27,980 nucleotides of DNA from PHAA01 sp964584415. GTDB lineage: Bacteria > Bacillota > Syntrophomonadia > Syntrophomonadales > Syntrophomonadaceae. The notes beneath the pieces are model-generated. The model did no database searches, had not been told where the DNA came from, and was given only the letters and a program-made list of their open reading frames with translations. A program made the position numbers and the translations under genes. This document shows positions 1 through 8,586 of this stretch, one piece after another. Location: positions 1 to 27,980 of the forward strand of contig CAZOZX010000018.1 in NCBI GenBank assembly GCA_964584415.1, in the 5' to 3' direction. Position 1 is the stretch's first letter. Each line of letters starts with the position of its first letter.

Positions 1-190
1 ATTTTTTCTTGAATTTCTCTACCCTGCCAGCTGTGTCTACTATTCTTAATTTATCTCCTGTGTAAAAGGGATGACACTTGGAGCAAATTTCCACTTTTAT
101 GTTTTCCTTGGTGGAGCCAATCTCTATCTCATTTCCACAGGCACATTTGGCCACGCTGTTAAAGTACTTGGGATGTATTTTTTCCTTCAT
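1..190 (-). CDS. rpmE: 50S ribosomal protein L31, zinc-binding form (3' part cut by window edge)
   Basis: Translating the minus strand from the ATG at 188-190 gives a protein starting MKEKIHPKYF, with Cys pairs CAC (16 and 18) and CSKC (37 and 40). This is the zinc-holding pattern of the C+ form of L31, a small protein of the large ribosomal subunit that bridges to the small subunit. The frame is open to base 1, so the last few residues lie outside the window. A GAGGTG ribosome site sits just upstream of the ATG. It has its own promoter at 275-303. Rho and glpX lie close by, as is common in Gram-positive genomes. The zinc-ligand form suggests it is the zinc-replete paralogue; whether a zinc-free copy exists elsewhere cannot be seen. 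Confidence 0.95.
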   Translation of the reverse strand, partial: MKEKIHPKYFNSVAKCACGNEIEIGSTKENIKVEICSKCHPFYTGDKLRIVDTAGRVEKFKKK

Positions 191-274
191 TGTCGCTTTC
201 ACCTCGTTTCTTAATGCCCCTTAGCCTTATTCGCTGGTATGGAATGCTCAATATTAATGCAAACTGCGAAAAAT

Positions 275-303
275 ATTATAACAGGAATAATTTTAAAAGA
301 CAA
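275..303 (-). promoter_or_regulatory. Sigma-A-type promoter for rpmE
   Basis: On the minus strand TTGTCT (-35) and a perfect TATAAT (-10) are separated by exactly 17 bases. The predicted start of transcription is near 268, giving a leader of about 77 bases before rpmE. It lies in the gap between yhaM and rpmE, so rpmE can be transcribed independently. Confidence 0.75.
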
Positions 304-369
304 GGTTATGGAATTTATATGTTAAGAATAGTATGTCCGAAGCCCTAATGAAACACATAGCCGTTATCT

Positions 370-1359
370 TTACTCTGCCTCCTCAGATTCGCCTTCATAT
401 CGGAATTTAAAAAAATGCTGCCCAAAGAAATTATCGTAATTGGTGAACATCTCATTTTCCCCTCCGGGCTCGTCCCTTTTACTATTGAAGATGTACATTT
501 TTGCCCCTAGGTTATCCATGGTATGGAGCAATAGTGCTTCAGGGAACATAGGTACAACCGGAGATCCAAATTCCAGGTTACCATGGTGACTCAATATCAT
601 ATGCTTAAGCATCCATTCCAATTCATGGGGGAAATCCTGCCCGTCTGAACGCATCTGATTAATGGCTGCTGTTATTACCTCGGTCCCCAACACAATATGC
701 CCTATCAACCGGCCTTCGGTAGTATATTGCGGTACAACCTTGATATCCAATTCATCAATCTTGCCGATATCGTGCAGCAAAGCACCGGTTACTACCAGAT
801 CACGGTTTAAGCTCGAAAAAATTTCCGCTCCATACCTACAAAGATCGACCACTTCTATAGTATGTTCCAACAACCCCCCGCTATAGTTGTGATGAATCGA
901 TTTAGCTGCAGTTGCTTTGAAAAACTGATCCCTTCTATCCGGTGTAAAGATTTTTTGTAATAAAGCACTAAGATGTATATCATTAACCGACTGTATGCGA
1001 TCTTCAAATGCCTGCTGTAATTTCGCCCCACTTACGGCTGGACCCGGCAAGTATGGAGTAGGCTCTTCATCCAAAATCTTGATCCGCTTGGCGTTCACCT
1101 GCAAATTGCCGTTGAAGTTGCCAATGTCCCCTAATAACCCAAGCACCGCACCTGCAGTGAAATCACCCGTTATCGGGCAATTTTCCCAGACAACCCCATC
1201 TATATTACCGGTACGGTCACCCAACTTAATATTGTACATGTCTTTGCCATCTTTGGTTTTGCGATGCAGCTTATCCAAGAGCAGGTATTTCCCAAATACC
1301 TGTTGTCCGGGCAGCATTGCTTTTAATTCTTTTACCGTTAGCGGTCCTTTCCTTTCCAA
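370..1359 (-). CDS. yhaM: 3'-5' exoribonuclease YhaM family (OB-fold plus HD domain)
   Basis: The 329-residue protein has an N-terminal OB-type nucleic-acid-binding region (roughly residues 15-100, with FGKYLLLDK and DRTGNIDGVVW) followed by an HD metal-dependent phosphohydrolase domain (HHNYSGGLLEHT, then LLHDIGKIDEL, and a later HMILSHHG). This order and length are those of YhaM, a 3'-5' exonuclease that shortens RNA (and single-stranded DNA) in Firmicutes. The start is TTG at 1357-1359, with GAGGAGAGG a few bases upstream. It follows the radical SAM gene after 48 bases with no terminator between, so the two are probably co-transcribed. The family assignment is firm; the exact in vivo substrates are not visible from sequence. 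Confidence 0.88.
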   Translation of the reverse strand: MERKGPLTVKELKAMLPGQQVFGKYLLLDKLHRKTKDGKDMYNIKLGDRTGNIDGVVWENCPITGDFTAGAVLGLLGDIGNFNGNLQVNAKRIKILDEEPTPYLPGPAVSGAKLQQAFEDRIQSVNDIHLSALLQKIFTPDRRDQFFKATAAKSIHHNYSGGLLEHTIEVVDLCRYGAEIFSSLNRDLVVTGALLHDIGKIDELDIKVVPQYTTEGRLIGHIVLGTEVITAAINQMRSDGQDFPHELEWMLKHMILSHHGNLEFGSPVVPMFPEALLLHTMDNLGAKMYIFNSKRDEPGGENEMFTNYDNFFGQHFFKFRYEGESEEAE

Positions 1360-1407
1360 GGTCTACCTCTCCTCTTTATGTCATCGCTTTTTAGTTAACT
1401 ACTGAAC

Positions 1408-2667
1408 CTATCTGACCGGGTGGGTATAAGACCCTATAGTCGTCTCAGGTGCTTGCTCTTTTAAAATAGCCATAAAATTCTTTATCCCTAAAGACTCCCC
1501 ACCCTTAGGAATGTTCTTAAATAATAAGTCCGGGTCAATATTCAGATTGCGCAGCTGGATCATATTTACCCCATATTTTCGCACAAATCCTAGAAGAGAT
1601 TCAATTTCATCTTCCCGATCAGTAAAGCCAGGAATAGTAAGCAGATTAAGCGATACCTTTACTCCGCTATCCCGTGCCCAACATAGAGAATCAATTACAT
1701 CTTTAAGCGCATAATTTCTAGGGCGATGGTAGTAGTTATATGATTCTTCCTGGCAAGAAAATATGGTAACCCGCAGGGCATCAAGACCCGCCTGGTACAT
1801 CTTCTTTATGCCTTTGGTAAATCCAGCATTACTGTTCATATTAATGGTTCCCTGGTCAGTATCTTGACGTATTTTTACAATAGCTCTCGCCAAATCTCCT
1901 GCATTAAGAGCCGGCTCCCCCTCGCATCCTTGCCCAAATGAAATTATGCCTTCCCGGGCATGTAGAAGATGCTCTAATCCCAATTCATAAATTTCCTGAA
2001 TGGAAGGTTTAAAATTCAGCCGTTGTTGGGGAGAATCCACACTAATATGGCTTTCCGATATACATCCTAGACAATCAGCGTTACAAGCGATATTAGTTGG
2101 AATACCCGCTTCCCAACGACCATAAAAAAAATTCTGGGCTGTATAGCAACTATAACGGAGAGAACAATTGGCCAATTGCCGAATTATTCTGTTTTCAGGA
2201 AATTTCATCAGCATGCGATTGATTCGTTGGGGGAGTCTCTCCGTATTATAGTAGCGTGGGTGCCATTTATGATGCCCGTCGCTTTGAACTGCTGCTACCC
2301 AAATCTTACCCTCCCAGAATCCAACGGCCGCATACCCATATAAGGGTACCGCCGGTGATGGTGTGGGACACACGTAAGCCGGCAGCAGCGTCCTGGTAAA
2401 ACCTTGAGGTAGTAGCGCGGCTACTGCCTGAGTATTTGTGCCAGTGACGGTGTGGTCAATTATCTTTATCCGCCCTCCATCCCACCCTACAGGCATACGG
2501 CCGGGTATTGCAACCAGGGTTGCCCCATTCGGGAGTGGCATCATTTCCCCTGCTTCGGGCTCGACCCATTCGCTGCCGCTGCGGGCCAGCAATCCCAATC
2601 CAGGTGATTCCAGCACCTCTCCTCTAGAATTTGCATATAGCGGCAGCCATTCATTTGCTTGCGGCAT
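1408..2667 (-). CDS. Radical SAM protein of unknown substrate
   Basis: This 419-residue protein carries a CNADCLGC motif (Cys195, 199, 202), the CX3CX2C ligands of a radical SAM [4Fe-4S] cluster, followed by GCEGEP (about 248-252), which matches the SAM-binding GGEP motif. The first 190 residues precede the radical SAM domain and look like an extra N-terminal domain with many Pro and Gly and several aromatic residues; I do not recognise it. No C-terminal cysteine cluster like that of SPASM proteins is seen. It starts at ATG 2665-2667 with AAAGAGGTGAT upstream. The terminator at 2718-2742 separates it from the M23 gene behind it, and it runs into yhaM. The enzyme class is clear, but the reaction is not. 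Confidence 0.85.
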   Translation of the reverse strand: MPQANEWLPLYANSRGEVLESPGLGLLARSGSEWVEPEAGEMMPLPNGATLVAIPGRMPVGWDGGRIKIIDHTVTGTNTQAVAALLPQGFTRTLLPAYVCPTPSPAVPLYGYAAVGFWEGKIWVAAVQSDGHHKWHPRYYNTERLPQRINRMLMKFPENRIIRQLANCSLRYSCYTAQNFFYGRWEAGIPTNIACNADCLGCISESHISVDSPQQRLNFKPSIQEIYELGLEHLLHAREGIISFGQGCEGEPALNAGDLARAIVKIRQDTDQGTINMNSNAGFTKGIKKMYQAGLDALRVTIFSCQEESYNYYHRPRNYALKDVIDSLCWARDSGVKVSLNLLTIPGFTDREDEIESLLGFVRKYGVNMIQLRNLNIDPDLLFKNIPKGGESLGIKNFMAILKEQAPETTIGSYTHPVR

Positions 2668-2717
2668 GGCTCGCTTATCACCTCTTTCCTTACATAGCCT
2701 AACCTATCTGTAGCCAT

Positions 2718-2742
2718 AAAAAAAGCCCCCGCGACGGGGGCT
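2718..2742 (-). terminator. Intrinsic terminator after the M23 peptidase gene
   Basis: On the minus strand AGCCCCC-GTCGC-GGGGGCT forms a 7-base-pair GC stem with a 5-base loop, followed by a run of T. It lies 9 bases after the stop codon of the M23 gene and before the radical SAM gene. Confidence 0.93.
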
Positions 2743-2750
2743 ATAAATCA

Positions 2751-3599
2751 TTAGCGCAAGAATTTTAGCGGGTCATAGGTTTTATTATCGATGCGAACCT
2801 CGAAATGAAGATGGGGTCCCGTGGTTACACCCGAAATCCCCATATATGCTATTACGTCCCCGCGATTAACCACCTCTCCCTTGGTAACACAAATAGAACT
2901 GGCATGGGCGTAAAGGGTTTGCTTACCATCGGGGTGTTTTAATATTACCGTCCGGCCGTAAACCGATTTAATCCCAGCAAACACTACCTTACCAGTTTCG
3001 GCGGCATGTATCGAAGTTCCAATTTTATTAGCGATGTCCACTCCGTGATGAAATCCCGACTTACGAGCACCATACCCGGAACTAACGGTTCCAGTTACCG
3101 GCCAAATCATGGTGCCTGAGAGGCTTGTACCCCGCGAAGGGGTCGTTTCATCCCTGGTCCTATTTTCTTCAGCAGGGATAACTAAATGATCTCCGATTAC
3201 AAGCGCGAGGGGATTTTGACTTGGATTAGCATTTAATACGTCTGCAATACTTATCTCATAGCGTTCTGCCAGGTTGGACATGGTGTCCCCGGGAGCAACA
3301 ATATGAATCGCACCCTCGTGTGAAGGAATTTTTATCGAGGTACCTATTTCCAATATGGTATCCTCAGTCATATCGTTGGCCTGTAGAAGGGCTTTAAGCT
3401 CTACATTGTTTAGGCGGGCAATTCGGTAAAGAGTGTCGCCCTTTTTAACCTGGTGAAGTTTTATCTGATTATCTTGGTTGCTTACTAGCTCAGACAGAGG
3501 TATAAAATTACTCTCACTTAATCTAGCTGTAGTAGGGTGGACGCATAACGTCAGCATCATGATGCACAATACACCCGAGCTGATCCACCGTTTCTTCAA
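2751..3599 (-). CDS. Secreted LysM / M23 family cell-wall endopeptidase
   Basis: The frame is open further up, but I place the start at TTG 3597-3599. An AAAGAGGTG ribosome site sits 6 bases before it, and the protein then begins MKKRWISSG, an ideal signal peptide (hydrophobic SGVLCIMMLTL stretch). The product of about 282 residues has two LysM repeats (each with a GDT start and a xxKIP or LVIP end), which bind peptidoglycan, then an M23 zinc metallopeptidase domain. The metal and catalytic motifs FHHGVDIA and GPHLHFEV are intact, so it should be active, unlike degenerate M23 proteins. It lies 78 bases after rho with no terminator between, and its own strong terminator follows. It could act in wall growth or in sporulation; the sequence does not decide. 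Confidence 0.9.
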   Translation of the reverse strand: MKKRWISSGVLCIMMLTLCVHPTTARLSESNFIPLSELVSNQDNQIKLHQVKKGDTLYRIARLNNVELKALLQANDMTEDTILEIGTSIKIPSHEGAIHIVAPGDTMSNLAERYEISIADVLNANPSQNPLALVIGDHLVIPAEENRTRDETTPSRGTSLSGTMIWPVTGTVSSGYGARKSGFHHGVDIANKIGTSIHAAETGKVVFAGIKSVYGRTVILKHPDGKQTLYAHASSICVTKGEVVNRGDVIAYMGISGVTTGPHLHFEVRIDNKTYDPLKFLR

Positions 3600-3677
3600 T
3601 TGATTCACCTCTTTCTGCCCCGAAAAACAGGGCTTACTCACCCATAGGATGGCCAGAAATGGTGAAATTTATACCTG

Positions 3678-4961
3678 TTAAATGCGACTGTTACGTGAAG
3701 AATAGTCCCTTTTGCCGAAAATGATGGGAGCGGCACGGAGAAGATCCTCATTAGATTTGGTTTTTTTCATGGCATCAAGCATCATTTGCATGGTTTCAAC
3801 CGAGTTATAATCGCTGAAGGCATTGCGCAGGTTCCACATTAGATCCATTTCCTCGGTACTAAACAGCAGTTCTTCCTTGCGGGTTCCCGATCTCTTCAGG
3901 TCAATGGCGGGGAATATTCGCCGTTCTGATAATTTGCGATCCAATACCAGTTCCATATTGCCGGTACCCTTAAATTCTTCAAATATTACTTCATCCATAC
4001 GGGACCCAGTCTCAACCAGAGCGGTAGCAATAATGGTAAGGCTGCCCCCTTCTTCTATATTTCGAGCCGCACCGAAAAAGCGTTTCGGTTTGACCAGCGA
4101 TGTTGGATCTATACCACCTGACAAAGTGCGACCACTGGGCGGAACTACCAGGTTATGAGCTCGCGCTAGGCGGGTTATGCTATCCAGCAGGATAACAACA
4201 TCCCTTTTATGCTCTACAAGGCGTTTGGCCCTTTCCAAGACCATCTCTGAGATTTTGACATGGTTTTCAGGGGGTTCGTCGAAGGTAGAAGCCACGACCT
4301 CTGCACTGGTCGAACGTTGCATATCTGTTACTTCCTCGGGCCGCTCATCGACTAAGAGTATGATCACCTCTACCTCGGGGTGATTTTTTGTGACGCCTTG
4401 GGCTATCTTCTGCAGTAACATGGTTTTACCAGCTTTGGGGGGTGCCACGATCAATCCCCGCTGGCCTTTTCCGATAGGAGCAACCAGGTCGATCAAGCGT
4501 GTAGACCATTCCTGTGATTCGGTAGCCAGATTAAGTCTTTCCGTTGGATAAAGGGGAGTTAAAGCGTCGAAATGGATTCTTTTCACCGAATCCCCAGGCG
4601 GGAATCCATTCACATCTTCTACCTTTAATAGGGCAAAAAACCGTTCACTGTCTTTTGGGGGCCTAACCTGCCCTCCCACCCGGTCGCCGGTACGCAGGTC
4701 GAATTTCCGTATTTGGGATGGTGAAACATAAATATCTTCATGGCTTGGTACATAAGCAAAAGGCCTTAAAAATCCGTACCCGTCACTCATAATTTCCAGT
4801 ACCCCGGAAGCCTGCAATAATTCATTGGAATGGGTCAACGCTTTGGTGATTTCGAAAACCAATTCCTTTTTGCGCAGTTTGGAATAGCCACCCAAATTGA
4901 TATCCCTGGCAATCTGGTACAATTCCAGCATGGTTTTATTCTCCAATTCGGAAATATTCAA
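3678..4961 (-). CDS. rho: Transcription termination factor Rho
   Basis: The 427-residue protein has the full Rho plan. There is an N-terminal Rho_N helical domain (1-48), then a cold-shock-like RNA-binding domain (52-115, with GYGFLRP and DIYVS). The RecA-like ATPase follows, with Walker A PPKAGKT (174-180) and Walker B VVILLDS, then the Q-loop and R-loop region (PSGRTLSGG, near 277-285). The length matches typical Gram-positive Rho without the long N-terminal insertion seen in some actinobacteria. The start codon is TTG at 4959-4961 with GAGGAG seven bases upstream. It sits between glpX and the M23 gene, downstream of glpX by 85 bases. Confidence 0.97.
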   Translation of the reverse strand: MNISELENKTMLELYQIARDINLGGYSKLRKKELVFEITKALTHSNELLQASGVLEIMSDGYGFLRPFAYVPSHEDIYVSPSQIRKFDLRTGDRVGGQVRPPKDSERFFALLKVEDVNGFPPGDSVKRIHFDALTPLYPTERLNLATESQEWSTRLIDLVAPIGKGQRGLIVAPPKAGKTMLLQKIAQGVTKNHPEVEVIILLVDERPEEVTDMQRSTSAEVVASTFDEPPENHVKISEMVLERAKRLVEHKRDVVILLDSITRLARAHNLVVPPSGRTLSGGIDPTSLVKPKRFFGAARNIEEGGSLTIIATALVETGSRMDEVIFEEFKGTGNMELVLDRKLSERRIFPAIDLKRSGTRKEELLFSTEEMDLMWNLRNAFSDYNSVETMQMMLDAMKKTKSNEDLLRAAPIIFGKRDYSSRNSRI

Positions 4962-5046
4962 TTTTTTGCTCCTCTCATTTTTTCATAATCACACTTATCA
5001 TTACATGGAAATACCAGGGAAAAGACTGGTTCCGGGCGAAGCTATA

Positions 5047-6033
5047 CTACTCCATCCGGATTTTTATGCGCGGATCACTAAATAAAGGCTTTTTGTCAAG
5101 GCGGTGGTTGGCTTCGATGAATCTGATAGTTCCTGATTTGCTCCTCATCACAATGGTTTGTGTAATAGCATGCCCCTGCAGGTACTTTACACCTTGCAAC
5201 AAAAACGAATCGGTAATCCCTGTGGCTACAAATATAACATCATCTGATTTAACTAATTCATCAATAGTGAATATCTGTTTGACATCCTTAATACCCATCT
5301 CATGACACCGCTGTATCTCCTCATCGTTTTCGGGCATCAGCCGTGCCTGAAAATCTCCGTCCATACATTTTAAGGCCGCCGCGGTTATAACGCCCTCCGG
5401 AGCTCCTCCAACGCCCATAAGCACGTCAACTCCAGAGTCCTGATAGGCTGCCGCAACCCCTGGGGACACATCCCCGTCGGTAATTAGTTTAATGCGTGCG
5501 CCGGTACGACGTATTTCCTCTATAATCCCTTGATGCCGTTCACGATCCAATATTACTGCCGTCACCTCTCGGAGCGATTTATCCAAGGCTTTTGCGATTT
5601 CCTTCAGGTTTTCCTTAACCGGTGCATCTAAAAACACACGGCCCTTGCATTGGGGCCCTACTGCTATTTTATCCATATACATATCCGGTGCATGCAATAA
5701 GCATCCGCGTGGTGCCGAAGCCATAACAGCGATGGCCCCGGTAAGTCCTTTCGCGACAATGTTGGTGCCTTCCAGGGGATCAACTGCAATATCGACCTTG
5801 GGACTAACTCCAAGCCCCACCTTTTCTCCTATGTAAAGCATGGGGGCTTCATCCATTTCCCCCTCTCCTATGACAACCAATCCATCTATAGAAACAGTGT
5901 CAAACATCACCCGCATGGCTGTAACCGCTGCATCATCTGCAGCTTCCTTGTCACCCCGGCCTACCCAACGGGCGGCCGCCAGTGCAGCAGCTTCCGTCAC
6001 TCTTGCAAATTCAAGAGCCAATTCTCTCTCCAC
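5047..6033 (-). CDS. glpX: Fructose-1,6-bisphosphatase class II
   Basis: This 328-residue protein matches the GlpX (class II FBPase) family: VIGEGEMDEAPMLY near the N-terminus, the metal-binding DPLEGT motif, and the substrate region LMGVGGAPEGVITAAALK. It removes the 1-phosphate of fructose 1,6-bisphosphate in gluconeogenesis and can serve the non-oxidative pentose phosphate route. The start is GTG 6031-6033, with GGAGGG six bases before it. It follows the small transaldolase gene after 18 bases, so the two sugar-phosphate enzymes are almost certainly one transcript. In anaerobes growing on acids or alcohols this is the expected way to make hexose phosphates. Confidence 0.96.
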   Translation of the reverse strand: MERELALEFARVTEAAALAAARWVGRGDKEAADDAAVTAMRVMFDTVSIDGLVVIGEGEMDEAPMLYIGEKVGLGVSPKVDIAVDPLEGTNIVAKGLTGAIAVMASAPRGCLLHAPDMYMDKIAVGPQCKGRVFLDAPVKENLKEIAKALDKSLREVTAVILDRERHQGIIEEIRRTGARIKLITDGDVSPGVAAAYQDSGVDVLMGVGGAPEGVITAAALKCMDGDFQARLMPENDEEIQRCHEMGIKDVKQIFTIDELVKSDDVIFVATGITDSFLLQGVKYLQGHAITQTIVMRSKSGTIRFIEANHRLDKKPLFSDPRIKIRME

Positions 6034-6051
6034 AATGAACCCTCCAGTTTA

Positions 6052-6693
6052 CTAAAACGATTGCTTCCAATCTTGCATAAATTTTTCAATCCCGGCATCA
6101 GTCAAGGGATGTCTTATCATTTGCTTTATTATGTTATATGGAACCGTAGCTATATGTGAACCGAGCCGAGCTGATTCAACAACATGCATAGGGTGCCTTA
6201 TGCTGGCTGCAATCACTTCAGTTGGTATTGTAAATTGATCGAAGATAGTGATAATGTCACTAAGCAGAATAAGACCGTCATTTCCGGTATCGTCTACCCG
6301 TCCGATAAACGGGCTAACATAACTAGCTCCAGCTCGAGCAGCCAACAACGCCTGGACAGGGGAAAAAACCAGGGTTGCGTTGGTGGCGATTTCCTGATCC
6401 GCCAACACTTTTATGGCTCTTAACCCGGCTTCAGTTACCGGAATCTTCACTACTACATTGGGATGAATAGCGGCTAGCTCGTGGGCTTCCTGAATCATTG
6501 CATCAGTTTCATCGGAAAGGACTTCGGCACTGATTGGTCCCTGGACAATACTGCATATCTCTCTGATAACGGTAGGATAATCTCGCTTTTGCTTGGCAAC
6601 CAAGCTAGGGTTAGTGGTAACCCCGTGCAGAAATCCCATATCGTTTATTTCTCTGATTTCCTCTATGTTAGCAGAATCGATGAAAATGCGCAA
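6052..6693 (-). CDS. fsa: Small transaldolase / fructose-6-phosphate aldolase
   Basis: I place the start at TTG 6691-6693, with AGAGGTG five bases upstream, because the product then begins MRIFIDSANIEEI, the usual first residues of this family. A longer frame reaches 6747 but adds residues unlike the family. The 213-residue protein has GVTTNPSLVAK, the Schiff-base lysine in VVVKIPVT, and ATLVFSPVQALLAARAGASYVSPFIGR, all typical of the small TalC/Fsa-type class I aldolases. It either exchanges dihydroxyacetone units (transaldolase) or cleaves fructose 6-phosphate; the two activities are hard to separate by eye. It leads into glpX with an 18-base gap. The 273 bases upstream hold no other gene; a TATACT box near 6732 is the only promoter hint and is weak. 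Confidence 0.92.
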   Translation of the reverse strand: MRIFIDSANIEEIREINDMGFLHGVTTNPSLVAKQKRDYPTVIREICSIVQGPISAEVLSDETDAMIQEAHELAAIHPNVVVKIPVTEAGLRAIKVLADQEIATNATLVFSPVQALLAARAGASYVSPFIGRVDDTGNDGLILLSDIITIFDQFTIPTEVIAASIRHPMHVVESARLGSHIATVPYNIIKQMIRHPLTDAGIEKFMQDWKQSF

Positions 6694-6966
6694 AAAAACA
6701 CCTCTTTCATTTCTAGATTTAGTTGTTAAACCAGTATATAATCCCAAGCTGCTTAAACAGGCCCATACAATGGCTCCCGGTTGCGGATGTGGTCTCTCCT
6801 ATTTTCCCCAGTTCGGCTTCAACTGATACTCCGATGGAATCAACTCAAGTCAAAGTGCCTAGATAAGCAACTGCTTAATGGCCATAATGGCTTTGCGGCG
6901 AGTATTGTGAACAATAATTATGGGTATCATTCTCTTTTTCTAATTTAGGATTTTAAATGAGTCAGC

Positions 6967-7338
6967 TTAAGAAGCGATCTCTAACATCAATTCATGAACC
7001 ATATCTCTCAGGGTGATAATATCGAACGGTTTGCTTATACATCGTCTGACTCCTGCTTCTAATGCCTGTTTCACAATTTCTATCTCACCATAAGCGGTCA
7101 TCATTATTATAGGGATATCAGGGTTTGCGGTCATGATCGCATGGGTGGCCTCCAGCCCGTTCATATTGGGCATTTTTACATCCATGAGGATCAGGTCGGG
7201 AATTTGTTCTCCCACTTTCTCTATGGCCTCGTATCCATCCCCGGCAACCCTAACCTGCCAGCCTTCTTTCTTAAAAAGTTCCTCCAAAAGGCGTCTTACT
7301 CCTTTTTGATCATCCACTATAAGTATTTTCCCGGCCAT
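6967..7338 (-). CDS. spo0F: Stand-alone response regulator receiver, Spo0F-like
   Basis: The start is ATG 7336-7338, with a perfect AAGGAGG six bases upstream; a longer frame to 7419 has no such support. The 123 residues are a single receiver domain with no output domain. The acidic pair is in ILIVDDQ, the phosphoacceptor aspartate in LILMDVKMPN, the switch Thr in IIMMTAYGE and the Lys in CISKPFD. Length, lack of an effector and its place near pyrG and fsa all fit Spo0F, the phosphorelay intermediate that leads to Spo0A and sporulation. A CheY-like role cannot be excluded from sequence. It lies downstream of the alanine racemase homologue by 87 bases. Confidence 0.85.
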   Translation of the reverse strand: MAGKILIVDDQKGVRRLLEELFKKEGWQVRVAGDGYEAIEKVGEQIPDLILMDVKMPNMNGLEATHAIMTANPDIPIIMMTAYGEIEIVKQALEAGVRRCISKPFDIITLRDMVHELMLEIAS

Positions 7339-7425
7339 GTAATACCTCCTTAATGTTGGCCCGCTCCTGATTTGCGTACAAGCGTGATTATGCCTTCCCA
7401 TTATGCCATAAATTCCCATGGCTAG

Positions 7426-8580
7426 CTAGTACTCCGTTGCAGGAATAGTCCCCATATAAGCATCCTTATAGATTCTGACGATATCTTTGGATGCCAGGGT
7501 TTTTCTAACCGGTATGGTCACTTCATCCCCAACCCGTACGTCTGCCCCTAAAGGAATCTCCAGCAAGGCCATTTGCATAAAAACCTTACCTCTTACCGGG
7601 TAATGCTCTCCTTTAATCATAATGCTGATGCCTAGTCCCGGCCAGTCGAAATATGTCAGCACCATTTTAGTCAATTTTTTAAGCAGATCTATCCAGCCAT
7701 TTGCCTTATTGGCTACGTCTAATGCCAGACCATCATGAAAACCCACAGGGATTACCGCAACCTGGGCCGCCTTTCTAAGTCTGTAGGTGCGATAATACCC
7801 CAAATACCTTCCTTTAGGCAATTCCTTAATGGAAATGATTTTACTTTTAAAAGAATAAGGCTCCTGCAAAAGAAGATGATCGGGGAATGTTCCCACTGGG
7901 TGCTGGCCAGACAATAAGGTCCCAATCCTGACCGCATCAAGATACATATGAGGAGACCTTAGAAAAATAGCGCTATTGGCTATATGTCTCATCGAGAAAC
8001 AGATACCCTTTTTTTCTAGGCTATTTATAATCTGAAGGAATTCCTGGAATTGTTGTTCAGCCGAGGATGGCGACGTAGGATCGGCAGCATGAGTATATAT
8101 CCCTTCAGCCTGCACAAGCTTGCTTGCACATAGTCTCTGACATACTCGCCCCACTTCATCTAGGTTAAGTCCGAAACGGCTTAAGCCGGTGTCAATTTTA
8201 ACATGCACCTTTATAGAAATGGATATGGCTGCACAGGCACTTTCAACTAATTCGCAGTCATTTTCTGAAGCAATGGTTAGCGTCACCCGGTTGAGTATGG
8301 CCTCTTGCACCTCAGCTTCGCTTATTACTGGGCTTAAAACCAAAACATCAGCGGTTATCCCGGCAAGCCGCAACTGCAGTGCTTCATCCAGGTAACTTAC
8401 CGCAAAAAAATCCACTCCATGGCGGCTCAATATTTTGGCTGTACCTACTGCACCATGGCCATAAGCATTGGCCTTAATGACCGCAATCAACTTGGTTCTA
8501 TCGTTTAACCTCGATCTTACTTGCTGGAGATTATTTTCTACCGCGCCAACATCAATCTCAATCCACTTGTCCATCGTCAA
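7426..8580 (-). CDS. alr: Alanine racemase family protein, divergent
   Basis: This 384-residue PLP enzyme has the N-terminal barrel with the cofactor lysine in VIKANAYGHG (Lys36), the Arg that contacts the ring in VRIG (Arg218), HIANS, and a candidate catalytic Tyr in LGYYRTY (about 262). The C-terminal motifs are unusual. The normal GYADGY block reads GFHDGL, LYG reads LSG, and the conserved Cys-Met-Asp of the C-terminal domain reads Phe-Met-Gln (about 334-336). It may be a true alanine racemase with a drifted active-site entrance or an amino-acid racemase with another substrate. The start is TTG 8578-8580 or ATG 8572-8574; AGGAAGGA upstream suits TTG better. It lies 6 bases after the FemAB gene, which suggests a wall-related task. 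Confidence 0.8.
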   Translation of the reverse strand: MTMDKWIEIDVGAVENNLQQVRSRLNDRTKLIAVIKANAYGHGAVGTAKILSRHGVDFFAVSYLDEALQLRLAGITADVLVLSPVISEAEVQEAILNRVTLTIASENDCELVESACAAISISIKVHVKIDTGLSRFGLNLDEVGRVCQRLCASKLVQAEGIYTHAADPTSPSSAEQQFQEFLQIINSLEKKGICFSMRHIANSAIFLRSPHMYLDAVRIGTLLSGQHPVGTFPDHLLLQEPYSFKSKIISIKELPKGRYLGYYRTYRLRKAAQVAVIPVGFHDGLALDVANKANGWIDLLKKLTKMVLTYFDWPGLGISIMIKGEHYPVRGKVFMQMALLEIPLGADVRVGDEVTIPVRKTLASKDIVRIYKDAYMGTIPATEY

Positions 8581-8586
8581 CCGAGC

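Noticed and set aside
6768..6824. Small Cys/Gly-rich open frame on plus (MAPGCGCG...)
   Set aside because: No ribosome site or promoter, only 18 codons, and it lies in the upstream region of the transaldolase gene.
6904..6915. ATTGTGAACAAT palindrome as a Rex or LacI-type operator
   Set aside because: Only one half of the Rex consensus is met and there is no promoter next to it; 12-base palindromes arise by chance in AT-rich gaps.
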